From assembly GCF_001429165.1 (NCBI RefSeq), contig NZ_LMIR01000002.1:124001-188000 (forward strand): DNA of 64,000 bases, given 5' to 3'. The DNA comes from Agromyces sp. Root81. GTDB lineage: Bacteria; Actinomycetota; Actinomycetes; Actinomycetales; Microbacteriaceae. Below are positions 16,075 to 24,263 of the stretch, one piece after another. Numbering within the stretch: position 1 is the first letter of the stretch; each line of letters opens with the position of its first letter. Made by a program: the position numbers and the translations under genes. The notes under the pieces were generated by a model. The model worked only from the letters and a program-made list of their open reading frames with translations. It was not told the origin of the DNA and did not search any database.

Positions 16075-17778
16075 ATGTCGCAGACCGACGCCGACCAGCA
16101 GCGCATCGCCCTCGCCGAGGCCTGGCTCGCGCAGGACCCCGACCCGGAGACGAGGGCCGAGCTCTCGGCGATCGTCGACGCCGTGCACGGCGGCGACGCC
16201 GAGGCGGCCGCCGACCTCGCCGATCGCTTCGACCAGCGGCTCGCCTTCGGCACCGCTGGGCTCCGCGGCGAGATCGCAGCAGGCCCGAACCGGATGAACC
16301 GGGTGCTCGTCTCCCAGGCGGCTGCGGGCCTCGCGGCCCACCTCGTCGAGCACGCCGTGCTCGGACAGACGCCGTCGATCGTGATCGGGTACGACGGTCG
16401 CAAGAACTCGGCCGTCTTCGCACGCGACACCGCCGAGATCATGGCCGGCGCCGGGGTGCGGGCCATCCTGCTGCCCCGACTGCTGCCGACCCCCGTGCTC
16501 GCGTTCGCCGTGCGTCACTTCGACGTGTCGGCCGGCGTGATGGTGACGGCCTCGCACAACCCGCCGAACGACAACGGCTACAAGGTGTACCTCGGCGGCG
16601 ACGACCACGGCTCGCAGATCGTCGCCCCGGCCGACGCCGAGATCGCGGCGCAGATCCAGCGCGTCGCCGAGACGCGGCTCGTGCCAGAGCTTCCCCGTGG
16701 CGTGTTCGAGACGGCCGCCGAATCCGTCGTCGACGAGTACATCCGGCTGACGGCGCAGGTCGCCGCTCCCCCGGCGGCGCAGCCGCGCGTCGTGTACACC
16801 GCGATGCACGGCGTCGGCTGGCAGACCATGGCGAGCGTGCTCGCCGCGGCGGGCTTCGACGCCCCCGCCCTCGTCGAGGCGCAGATCGAGCCCGACCCGG
16901 CGTTCCCGACCGTGTCGTTCCCGAACCCCGAGGAGCCCGGAGCGATGGATCTCTCCTTCGCCCGGGCCCGTGCGGTCGACGCCGAACTCATCCTGGCCAA
17001 CGACCCCGACGCCGATCGCCTCGCGATCGCGATCCCCGACGTCTCGGCCGAGGCCGGGTACCGGCGGCTCACCGGCAACGAGGTGGGACTCGTGCTCGGC
17101 TGGCAGGCGGCGGAACGCGCCGCGGCGGTCGCCGGCGATTCCGGCCCGAACGGCTCGCTCGCCTGCTCGATCGTCTCCTCCCCCGGACTCGAGGCGATCG
17201 CCCGCGCCTACGGCCTCGACTTCGAGGCGACCCTCACGGGCTTCAAGTGGATCTCGCGCGCGCCCGGCCTCGTCTTCGGCTTCGAGGAAGCGCTCGGCTA
17301 CCTCGTGAACCCCACCACGGTGCGCGACAAGGACGGCATCTCCGCGGGCCTGGCCTTCCTCTCCCTCGCGGCGGAGCTCAAGGCCGAGGGGCGCACGGTG
17401 GCCGATCACCTCGACGCCTTCGTCGAGCGGTTCGGATGCCACGACTCGGCCCAGATCTCGATCCGCGTCACCGAGCTCGCCCGCATCGGCGAGATCATGG
17501 CGCGGCTCCGGGCCGAGCCGCCCGCGTCCATCGGCGGCATCCGGGTGGAGCGCATCGAGGACCTCGCCGACGGGTTCGGCGAGCTGCCGCCCTCCGACGT
17601 GCTCCGCATCGTGCTCGACGGCGGCGGCCGCGTGATGGTGCGTCCGAGCGGCACCGAGCCGAAGCTCAAGATCTACATCGACGCCGTGGCCGAGACGGGC
17701 ACCGTCGCCGAACGTCGCGCCGCGGCATCCGCTGCCGTGTCGGCGCTCGACGCGGGCATGCGCGAGCTCGTCGCGTAG
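16075..17778 (+). CDS. pmmB: Alpha-D-phosphohexomutase family enzyme (PmmB-like phosphomannomutase/phosphopentomutase)
   Basis: A 567-residue phospho-sugar mutase that moves phosphate between C1 and C5/C6 of a sugar phosphate. Diagnostic motifs in order: RLAFGTAGLRGEI near residue 55, the active-site phosphoserine loop VTASHNPPNDNGYKVY (about 159-174), the metal loop LANDPDADRLAIA (about 305-317), the sugar-binding GFEEALGY (about 402-409) and the C-terminal phosphate-binding RPSGTEPKLKIY. The ribosome binding site AAGGGG precedes ATG 16075, and the gene lies 10 nt after PNP. Length and motifs fit the PGM2/PmmB branch. Members of this branch act as phosphopentomutases in other organisms, so conversion of (deoxy)ribose-1-P to -5-P is a reasonable inference from context, but phosphomannomutase activity is not excluded. 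Confidence 0.9.
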   Translation: MSQTDADQQRIALAEAWLAQDPDPETRAELSAIVDAVHGGDAEAAADLADRFDQRLAFGTAGLRGEIAAGPNRMNRVLVSQAAAGLAAHLVEHAVLGQTPSIVIGYDGRKNSAVFARDTAEIMAGAGVRAILLPRLLPTPVLAFAVRHFDVSAGVMVTASHNPPNDNGYKVYLGGDDHGSQIVAPADAEIAAQIQRVAETRLVPELPRGVFETAAESVVDEYIRLTAQVAAPPAAQPRVVYTAMHGVGWQTMASVLAAAGFDAPALVEAQIEPDPAFPTVSFPNPEEPGAMDLSFARARAVDAELILANDPDADRLAIAIPDVSAEAGYRRLTGNEVGLVLGWQAAERAAAVAGDSGPNGSLACSIVSSPGLEAIARAYGLDFEATLTGFKWISRAPGLVFGFEEALGYLVNPTTVRDKDGISAGLAFLSLAAELKAEGRTVADHLDAFVERFGCHDSAQISIRVTELARIGEIMARLRAEPPASIGGIRVERIEDLADGFGELPPSDVLRIVLDGGGRVMVRPSGTEPKLKIYIDAVAETGTVAERRAAASAAVSALDAGMRELVA

Positions 17779-17855
17779 GCAGTCGCCGTCGCCCTGGCGC
17801 TCGTCGCATCGGTGCCGCTCGTCGCTCGGACGATCGGGCGCCCGGTGCCACGAGG

Positions 17856-18140
17856 TCAGCCGAGCGAGGTCTCGAGCTTCGTGCTGATCTCCTCGACGTC
17901 GAAGTAGTTCGACACCTCGACGATCTCGGCGAAGCTGCGGCCGACCGCGGCGCGCACGGCATCGGCGAGCTCGCTCGACGTCAGGATCACCTGCGCGTCG
18001 GCGGCGGCGGCGGCGATGCCCGCGAGATCGCTCGCATCGACGTCGGCGGAGAGCCCGAGCCGATCGAGCGCGCGCTCCGCGTTCACCTTCAGGATCGCGG
18101 AGGTGCCGATGCCGACTCCGCAGACGGCGATGATCTTCAC
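17856..18140 (-). CDS. PTS EIIB component, ascorbate/galactitol-like
   Basis: A 94-residue cytosolic phosphocarrier domain. It begins MKIIAVCGVGIGTSAILKVN, with the phosphorylated Cys at residue 7 in the CGVGxGTS P-loop of the lactose/ascorbate/galactitol EIIB fold. Its GTG start overlaps the EIIA stop by 4 nt (GTGA), so the two are translationally coupled. There is no EIIC (membrane permease) gene on either side: the next minus-strand gene upstream of EIIA is add, and downstream is the convergent phosphomutase gene. It may serve an EIIC encoded elsewhere or have a regulatory role. The Cys, size and fold are clear; the sugar is not known. Confidence 0.85.
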   Translation of the reverse strand: MKIIAVCGVGIGTSAILKVNAERALDRLGLSADVDASDLAGIAAAAADAQVILTSSELADAVRAAVGRSFAEIVEVSNYFDVEEISTKLETSLG

Positions 18141-18595
18141 GCCTCCGCCTCTCGATCGAAGCCGAGCATCGCCCGCAGCTCGTCGGCGGTCTCCGCCTTC
18201 GCGATGCGGCCGACGATGCCGCTGTCGTTGAAGGCGTTCGCGAGGCGGGCGACCGAGGCCACGTGCTCCTCGGCGTTGGAGACCGCGAGTCCGACCACGA
18301 CGCGCACCGGGTCGTTGTGCGGATGCCCGAACGGCACCGGCTCGGCGAGCGTCACGACGGCGAGTCCCTCTGCACGCACGTCGGGCCCCGGCCGGGCGTG
18401 CGCGAGCGCGAGCCCTGGGGCGATCACGACGTAGGCGCCGAACTCCTCGATGACCGCGATCATCCGGTCGGCGTACTCGGAGCGGGTCGAACCGGACCGC
18501 ACGAGGGCCCGCCCCGCCTCGCGGACGGCGCCGCGCCAGTCGTCGACGTGGGCGCCGAGCACGATGGCTTCGTCGGGGAGCGGCGGGAGGGTCAT
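18137..18595 (-). CDS. PTS EIIA component (mannitol/fructose/ascorbate type)
   Basis: A 152-residue EIIA-2 domain that accepts phosphate from HPr and passes it to EIIB. The active-site histidine sits in GLALAHARPGPDV (His66), close to the usual PHA-R motif. PVPFGHPHNDPVRVVVGLAV and EEHVASVARLANAFND match the rest of the family. ATG 18595 is chosen because the sequence before it is the add terminator. Its stop overlaps the EIIB start. A hairpin at 18626-18650 separates it from add, so the PTS pair may have its own transcript or receive read-through from the nucleoside genes. Confidence 0.87.
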   Translation of the reverse strand: MTLPPLPDEAIVLGAHVDDWRGAVREAGRALVRSGSTRSEYADRMIAVIEEFGAYVVIAPGLALAHARPGPDVRAEGLAVVTLAEPVPFGHPHNDPVRVVVGLAVSNAEEHVASVARLANAFNDSGIVGRIAKAETADELRAMLGFDREAEA

Positions 18596-18625
18596 CAGGG
18601 TCCGTTCAGGGGGCTGCAGGCGGGT

Positions 18626-18650
18626 GCGCGGTGCTCCGGAGCGTCCGCGC
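18626..18650. terminator. Terminator-like hairpin after add
   Basis: GCGCGG, T, GCTCC directly followed by GGAGC, GT, CCGCGC: an 11-bp stem with a small asymmetric internal loop and almost no apical loop. It lies 2 bp after the add stop codon on the minus strand. No T-tract. Confidence 0.5.
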
Positions 18651-18651
18651 G

Positions 18652-19773
18652 TCAGGCGTCGTCGAAGCCGTCTTGGATCAACTCGGCGAGCTCTTCGCGG
18701 TCGTCGAGCGGCAGGAAGGCCGCCGCGGCCGCGTTCAGCTGGAACGTCTCGAAGTCGTCGAGGTCGTACCCGAACGCGTCGCTCAGGAGCGCCAACTCGC
18801 GGGTGAGGCTCGTGCCCGACTGCAACCGGTTGTCGGTGTTGACCGTCACACGGAACCCGAGCTGGTACAGCAGGTCGAAGGGGTGGTCGATGAGCTCGTC
18901 GCCCCACGCCGCGATCGCGCCGGTCTGCAGGTTCGACGACGGGCTGGTCTCGAGCGCGATCTCCCGGTCGCGCACCCACTGCGCGATCGGACCGAGCGAG
19001 ACGTAGGTGTTCTCGTCGTCCTGGCGATCGATCAGCAGGTCTTCCGCGATGCGCACGCCGTGGCCGAGCCGCAGTGCGCGACCGTCGAACAGGGCACTGC
19101 GGATGGACTCGAGCCCGTCGGCCTCGCCGGCGTGCACGGTCACGGGCAGGTACTGGCTCGCGAGGTAGTCGAACGCCGTGCGGTGACGGCTCGGCAGGAA
19201 GCCCGCCTCCGCGCCCGCGATGTCGAAGCCGACGACGCCGCGATCGCGGTGACGCACGGCGAGCTCGGCGATCTCGAGACCGCGGTCGGCGTGGCGCATG
19301 GCGGTGATGAGCTGACCGGCGCGGATGCCGAGTCCCTGGGCGCGCGCATCGTCGATGCCCTGCTCGATGCCGGACTGCACGGCCTCGACGGTCTCGTCGA
19401 GGCTGAGACCGCGCGTGAGGTGCTGCTCGGGCGCCCACCGGATCTCGCCGTAGATCACGCCGTCGGCCGCCAGATCCTGCACGAACTCGCGGGCGACGCG
19501 GGTCAGGCCCTCGCGGGTCTGCATCACGGCGGTCGTGAGGTCGAAGGTCTTCAGGTACTCGACGAGCGAGCCGGAGTTCGAGCGTTCGGCGAACCACTGG
19601 CCGAGCGACTCAGCATCGGCCGCGGGCACCTCGACACCCATCCCGTCGGCGAGTTCGATGAGCGTCTGCGGACGCAAGCCTCCGTCGAGGTGGTCATGCA
19701 GCGAGATCTTCGGCAGCGCCTGGATGTTCGTGCCGTCGCCTTCGAGGCGGTACTCCGTCGGAATCGTGTTCAC
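18652..19773 (-). CDS. add: Adenosine deaminase
   Basis: A 373-residue zinc enzyme that deaminates (deoxy)adenosine to (deoxy)inosine, the substrate of PNP at 15237. Zinc ligands and catalytic residues are visible: SLHDHLDGG (His26, His28), VTVHAGEADG (His and the catalytic Glu region), LGHGVRIAED and VNTDNRLQSGTSLTRE. The last has Asp-Asn where many deaminases have Asp-Asp, a variant I recall from the mycobacterial enzyme. The GTG start lies exactly 6 nt after TATCGT (19785 to 19780), so the mRNA is probably leaderless with its own promoter, although deoA ends only 80 bp upstream. Confidence 0.93.
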   Translation of the reverse strand: MNTIPTEYRLEGDGTNIQALPKISLHDHLDGGLRPQTLIELADGMGVEVPAADAESLGQWFAERSNSGSLVEYLKTFDLTTAVMQTREGLTRVAREFVQDLAADGVIYGEIRWAPEQHLTRGLSLDETVEAVQSGIEQGIDDARAQGLGIRAGQLITAMRHADRGLEIAELAVRHRDRGVVGFDIAGAEAGFLPSRHRTAFDYLASQYLPVTVHAGEADGLESIRSALFDGRALRLGHGVRIAEDLLIDRQDDENTYVSLGPIAQWVRDREIALETSPSSNLQTGAIAAWGDELIDHPFDLLYQLGFRVTVNTDNRLQSGTSLTRELALLSDAFGYDLDDFETFQLNAAAAAFLPLDDREELAELIQDGFDDA

Positions 19774-19779
19774 GAGTCA

Positions 19780-19785
19780 ACGATA
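19780..19785 (-). promoter_or_regulatory. -10 element for leaderless add
   Basis: TATCGT on the minus strand, separated from the GTG start of add (19773) by exactly 6 nt. Same geometry as at punA, manC, yihY and xth. Confidence 0.5.
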
Positions 19786-19853
19786 GCGACAGGGCCCCCG
19801 CGAAGTCTCGGCAATCTCGAAGCAAGACGTCCCGCGCCAGGCGGCGAGCCTCC

Positions 19854-21155
19854 TCAGCGACCGATGCGGTCGGCGATGAGCGGCCCGCCGTCCTCGATCG
19901 CCTCGCCGGCGTCGCCGATGCGCCAGGCGCCCTCGACGGCGTCGAGCGCCCGGGCGAATCGGGCGGGCTCGTCGGCGTGCAGCGTGAACAGCGGCTCGCC
20001 CTTGCGGACGACGTCGCCGGGCTTGGCGTGCAGGTCGATGCCGGCGGCGTGCTGCACCGGGTCCTGCTTGCGTGCGCGACCGGCACCGAGGCGCCAGGCC
20101 GCGATGCCGAACGGCAGGGCGTGCTGGGCCACGAGCACGCCGTCTCGCTCGGCCGTCACGACGTGCTGCTCGCGGGCAACCGGCATCGCCGCATCGGGGT
20201 CGCCGCCCTGGGCGCGGATCGCCCGGCGCCACGTGTCCATGGCGCGGCCGTCGTCGAGCGCGGCTTCGACGTCGACGTCGGGCTGACCGGCGAGGGCGAG
20301 CATCTCGCGGGCGAGGGCGATCGTCAGCTCACGGACATCCGACGGGCCGCCGCCGGCGAGCACCTCGACCGACTCGCGCACCTCGTTGGCGTTGCCGATC
20401 GTGAGGCCGAGCGGCACGTTCATGTTCGTGATGAGGGCGGAGGTCGCCACGCCCGCGTCTTCGCCGAGCTCGACCATCGTGCGGGCGAGCTCGCGCGAAC
20501 GGTCGATGTCGGTGAGGAACGCGCCGGAGCCGAACTTCACGTCGAGCACGAGCGCACCGGTGCCCTCGGCGATCTTCTTCGACATGATCGACGACGCGAT
20601 GAGCGGGATCGCCTCGACCGTGCCCGTGATGTCGCGGAGCGCGTAGAGCTTCTTGTCAGCGGGCGCGAGCCCCGCGCCGGCAGCGCAGATCACGCCACCG
20701 ACGTCGCGGAGCTGCGCGAACATCTCGTCGTTCGTGATCTCGGCGCGCCATCCGGGGATGGACTCGAGCTTGTCGAGCGTGCCGCCCGTGTGGCCGAGCC
20801 CGCGGCCCGAGAGCTGCGGCACCGCCACGCCGAACGTCGCGACGAGGGGCATGAGCGGCAGCGTGATCTTGTCGCCGACGCCGCCCGTCGAGTGCTTGTC
20901 GCTCGTGGGCTTGCCGAGCCCCGAGAAGTCCATGCGCTCACCGCTCGCGATCATCGCCATCGTCAGGTCGCGGATCTCGCGGCGCGTCATGCCGTTGAGG
21001 AAGATCGCCATCGTCATGGCCGACATCTGCTCGTCGGCGACGTAGCCGCGCGTGTAGGCGTCGACGAGCCAGTCGATCTCGGGCGTAGCGAGTTCGTGCC
21101 CGTCGCGCTTGGCGCGGATCAGGTCGACGGCGTCGAACGGTTCGACGGTGTTCAT
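19854..21155 (-). CDS. deoA: Thymidine phosphorylase
   Basis: A 433-residue pyrimidine nucleoside phosphorylase that turns thymidine/deoxyuridine plus phosphate into base and 2-deoxyribose-1-phosphate. It has the family glycine-rich and phosphate-binding motifs DKHSTGGVGDKITLPL and SGRGLGHTGGTLDKLESIPG, plus KKIAEGTGALVLDVKFGSGAF. A C-terminal alpha/beta domain follows (VARKGEP-like VVRKGEPLFTLHAD). ATG 21155 follows AGGAG by 8 nt and overlaps the cytidine deaminase stop (ATGA). Together they convert deoxycytidine to deoxyuridine and then uracil plus sugar phosphate. Confidence 0.95.
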   Translation of the reverse strand: MNTVEPFDAVDLIRAKRDGHELATPEIDWLVDAYTRGYVADEQMSAMTMAIFLNGMTRREIRDLTMAMIASGERMDFSGLGKPTSDKHSTGGVGDKITLPLMPLVATFGVAVPQLSGRGLGHTGGTLDKLESIPGWRAEITNDEMFAQLRDVGGVICAAGAGLAPADKKLYALRDITGTVEAIPLIASSIMSKKIAEGTGALVLDVKFGSGAFLTDIDRSRELARTMVELGEDAGVATSALITNMNVPLGLTIGNANEVRESVEVLAGGGPSDVRELTIALAREMLALAGQPDVDVEAALDDGRAMDTWRRAIRAQGGDPDAAMPVAREQHVVTAERDGVLVAQHALPFGIAAWRLGAGRARKQDPVQHAAGIDLHAKPGDVVRKGEPLFTLHADEPARFARALDAVEGAWRIGDAGEAIEDGGPLIADRIGR

Positions 21156-21571
21156 GCCTTCACTCCTCTGAATTCGGCGAGCTGCCGCGGGCCGAACGCA
21201 TCGGGCAGCACCTCGTCGATGGTCTTGATCCCCGAGACGGTGTCGAGCAGCATGCCCTCGGCGGAGTGCTCGTACAGCAGCTGCCGGCAGCGCCCGCAGG
21301 GCATGAGGGCGGCGCCGTGGCCGTCGACGCAGGCGAACGCGACGAGTTTGCCGCCGCCCGACATGACGAGTGCCGAGACGAGCGAGCACTCGGCGCAGAG
21401 CGTCACCCCGTACGAGGCGTTCTCCACGTTGCAGCCGCTCACGATGCGGCCGTCCTCGACGATCGCGGCGGCGCCCACCGGGAACTCCGAGTACGGCACG
21501 TACGCCTTCGCCATCGCCTCGCGGGCGCGCCCGCGGAGCTCGTTCCAGTCGATCGCATCCGTTGCGGTCAT
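21152..21571 (-). CDS. cdd: Cytidine deaminase
   Basis: A 139-residue homotetrameric-type deaminase of cytidine/deoxycytidine. The zinc site is three cysteines: Cys59 in TLCAEC with the catalytic Glu61, and Cys92 and Cys95 in MPCGRC. Substrate binding uses FPVGAAAI and SGCNVENASYG. ATG 21571 follows GGGGGAG. Overlaps deoA by 4 nt. It lies 50 bp after the permease gene, so it is probably the sixth gene of the uptake-and-salvage operon starting with the BMP lipoproteins. A 7-bp GC hairpin (21602-21620) lies in that junction. Confidence 0.95.
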   Translation of the reverse strand: MTATDAIDWNELRGRAREAMAKAYVPYSEFPVGAAAIVEDGRIVSGCNVENASYGVTLCAECSLVSALVMSGGGKLVAFACVDGHGAALMPCGRCRQLLYEHSAEGMLLDTVSGIKTIDEVLPDAFGPRQLAEFRGVKA

Positions 21572-21621
21572 GGTGCTCCCCCGTTCCAGGATGTCGGGAT
21601 CCGGGCGCTCAGCGCGCCCGA

Positions 21622-22911
21622 TCAGGATTTGATGTACGGTTTGCCGGCCGCAGCTGGGCCTCTGACCTTGCCGACGAGGCCGGCCACCGCGAAGATCGTC
21701 ACGACGTAGGGCAGCATCAGCATGAACTCGCTGGGCACGGGCGAGCCGATGACCGAGAGCGTGTTCTGCAGGTTCGACGCGAAGCCGAAGAGCAGCGCCG
21801 CGAGCGTCGCCTTGATCGGGTCCCATTGGCCGAAGATGACGGCCGCCAGCGCGATGAAGCCCGCGCCCGCGGTCATCTCCTTGTTGAAGGCGATGCCCGA
21901 TCCGATCGTGAAGAACGTGCCGCCGAGACCGGCGATGGCGCCCGCGAGGGCGACGTTCCAGAACCTGGTGCGGTTCACGTTGATGCCCACGGTGTCCGCA
22001 GCCTGCGGGTGCTCGCCGACGGCGCGGAGCCGGAGGCCCCATTTCGTGTGGAACAGCCCGATGTAGACGGCCGCGACCGCGATGTACATGAGGTAGACCA
22101 CGACGGTCTGCCGGAAGAAGACCGGCCCGATGATCGGGATGTCGCCGAGCACCGGGATCGGCCAGCGGTCGAACCGGGGCGGGGTGTTCAGCAGCGCCGC
22201 GTTCGGCGCGAGCACCTGCGAGAAGAAGAAGCTCGTGAGGCCCGTGACGAGCACGTTGAGCACGACACCGACGATGACCTGGTCGACGAAGTACTTGATC
22301 GCGAAGGCCGCGAGCACGAATGCGACGAGCATGCCGGCGACCATCGCCGCGATGAGCCCGAACCACGGCTGCCCGGTGATCGACGCCACGACGGCCGCCG
22401 TGAACGCGCCGGCGAGGAGCTGGCCCTCGATCGCGATGTTGATCACGCCGACGCGCTCGCCGAGCACGCCCGCGAGCGAACCGAAGATGAGCGGCACGGC
22501 GAGGCTCAGCGAGCCGAACAGCAGGCCGATCATCGGCAGCGACGCACCGGCGGCCGCCCACGTGAGGAAGCCGAACATGAAGAGGATCGCGAACACGACG
22601 ATGGTCCAGAGCGGCACGCGATGCTTCGTGGCGACGAGCCAGATGGAGTACGCGGTCACCGCGGCGAGGAGCACCACGACGGTCCAGAGCGCCGGCATCG
22701 TCGGCACCGTGACCTCGGGCAGCTGCACCGCATCGGTGGGAGAGGAGAGGCGGAACTTCGTGACGCCCTCGCGCGGCGCGAACACCGCGAGGGCGAGCTC
22801 TGCGAGCGTGAACACGGCGAACGCGATCGGCGCCTTCCAGCTCGTCACGACGGTGGTGGCGAGCGCTTCGGGCTGCGGCGCCGTGCGGTGGTGCTCTGCG
22901 GTCGTGCTCAT
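21622..22911 (-). CDS. Nucleoside ABC transporter permease 2 (NupQ/RnsD-like)
   Basis: A 429-residue membrane permease of the branched-chain/simple-sugar (BPD_transp_2) family, with about ten hydrophobic segments. The diagnostic GVLGERVGVINIAIEGQLLAG and VGINVNRTRFWNVALAGAIAG stretches are those of nucleoside BMP-type transporters. The N-terminal region (about 130 residues before the core) carries three extra hydrophobic stretches. ATG 22911 overlaps the stop of the other permease gene (ATGA). Together with the ATPase at 24260-25777 and the lipoproteins at 25943-28305 it makes a complete uptake system. Confidence 0.9.
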   Translation of the reverse strand: MSTTAEHHRTAPQPEALATTVVTSWKAPIAFAVFTLAELALAVFAPREGVTKFRLSSPTDAVQLPEVTVPTMPALWTVVVLLAAVTAYSIWLVATKHRVPLWTIVVFAILFMFGFLTWAAAGASLPMIGLLFGSLSLAVPLIFGSLAGVLGERVGVINIAIEGQLLAGAFTAAVVASITGQPWFGLIAAMVAGMLVAFVLAAFAIKYFVDQVIVGVVLNVLVTGLTSFFFSQVLAPNAALLNTPPRFDRWPIPVLGDIPIIGPVFFRQTVVVYLMYIAVAAVYIGLFHTKWGLRLRAVGEHPQAADTVGINVNRTRFWNVALAGAIAGLGGTFFTIGSGIAFNKEMTAGAGFIALAAVIFGQWDPIKATLAALLFGFASNLQNTLSVIGSPVPSEFMLMLPYVVTIFAVAGLVGKVRGPAAAGKPYIKS

Positions 22912-24263
22912 TTCGCGTCGACCTCCTTCGTGACGATGGGGCGCGGTCGTTTCGGACCGGCCTTCGGGTCTGGCAGGCGGAAGATCGTGCGAACGAGCGG
23001 CGGCGCCGCGATGAAGAGCACGATGAGGGACTGCACGACGAGCACGATCTCGATGGGCACGCCCTCGGCCGCCTGCATCGAGAAGCCGCCCGCCTTGAAG
23101 GCGCCGAAGAGGATGCCTGCGACGAAGATGCCCCACGGCGTCGACCGGCCGAGGAGCGCCACCGTGATGGCGTCGAAGCCGATGCCGGCGTCGATGCCGG
23201 CGGTGAAACCGGTGGTGACGGTGCCGAGCACCTGGCTGACTCCCGCGAGCCCCAGCAGCGCACCCGCGATGAGCATCGCGTACACGTACATCGAGGAGAC
23301 GTTGATGCCCGCGACGCGCGCCGCGTTCGGGTTCTCGCCGACCGCGCGGAACTTGAAGCCGAGGCTCGAGCGGGAGAGGATCCACCACACGAGGACGGTC
23401 GCCGCGATGACCAGGATGAAGCCGAAGTGCAGGTTGTACTGCGGCCCGAGCAACTGCGGGAAGATCGCTGTCTCCTTCATCGCCGGCGTCTTCGGGTTCG
23501 AGGAGCCGGGCGCCTGCAGCAGGCCTGGGGTGCGGAGCATCCACGAGACCAGGTAGAAGGCGATGTAGTTGAGCATGATCGTGACGATCACCTCGTGCGC
23601 GCCGGTGCGCGCCTTCAGGAGGCCGGCGATGCCGGCCCACAGCGCGCCGCCGAGCAGACCGCCGACGAGCGCGACGAGCATGTGGAGGCCCATCGGCAGG
23701 TCGAGGCCGAAGCCGATCCAGCCGGCGACGGATGCCGCGATGAGCATCTGGCCGCGACCACCGATGTTGAACATGCCGACGCGGAACGCGAGACCGACGC
23801 CGAGGCCACCGGCGATGAGCGGGGTGGCGAAGGTGAGGGTCTCGGTCAGCGGGCGGATGCCGGCGGCGAAGGTGTCGCGCCGGAAGTTGTACACCGAGCC
23901 CTGGAAGAGCGCCGAGTAGGCGCCCGACACCGACTGCCAGATCGCGACGAAGGTGTCGCCGGGGCGAGCGAAGAAGTACCCGCTCGCGGCCTGCACGCGC
24001 TCATCGGTGAATGCGATCATGACCGCGCCGACGAGGAGGGCGAGCAGCACCGACAGCACCGAGATGAGCGCGTTGCCGGTCGAGATCTGGCGCAGCATCG
24101 TGTGCCAGCGCGAGGGCGGTTCGACCTCGTCGGCGGGCGGGGCGGCTGCACTTCGCGCCGCGTCCGCGTCGGTGGCGACCGAGCCCGGCTGCTCCAGCGC
24201 GATGTCGGGATCGAGGTCCTTGCCGGCCGGGGCGTCGCCCCGCGGCTCCTGGGGGTCGCTCAT
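22908..24263 (-). CDS. Nucleoside ABC transporter permease 1 (NupP/RnsC-like)
   Basis: A 451-residue permease. The first 65 residues are cytosolic and acidic/proline-rich (DPQEPRGDAPAGKDLDPDI), followed by about nine hydrophobic segments. Typical motifs of the family are FRVGMFNIGGRGQMLIAASVAG and VGENPNAARVAGINVSSMYV. ATG 24263 overlaps the ATPase stop by 4 nt, and its own stop overlaps permease 2. It forms a heterodimer with permease 2 (known architecture of NupOPQ/RnsBCD). The charged N-terminal tail is longer than usual and of unknown role. Confidence 0.9.
   Translation of the reverse strand: MSDPQEPRGDAPAGKDLDPDIALEQPGSVATDADAARSAAAPPADEVEPPSRWHTMLRQISTGNALISVLSVLLALLVGAVMIAFTDERVQAASGYFFARPGDTFVAIWQSVSGAYSALFQGSVYNFRRDTFAAGIRPLTETLTFATPLIAGGLGVGLAFRVGMFNIGGRGQMLIAASVAGWIGFGLDLPMGLHMLVALVGGLLGGALWAGIAGLLKARTGAHEVIVTIMLNYIAFYLVSWMLRTPGLLQAPGSSNPKTPAMKETAIFPQLLGPQYNLHFGFILVIAATVLVWWILSRSSLGFKFRAVGENPNAARVAGINVSSMYVYAMLIAGALLGLAGVSQVLGTVTTGFTAGIDAGIGFDAITVALLGRSTPWGIFVAGILFGAFKAGGFSMQAAEGVPIEIVLVVQSLIVLFIAAPPLVRTIFRLPDPKAGPKRPRPIVTKEVDAK

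Noticed and set aside
21602..21620. CGGGCGC / GCGCCCG hairpin between the permease 2 and cdd genes
   Set aside because: Short stem, no T-tract, mid-operon position; too weak to call a terminator, though partial attenuation is possible.
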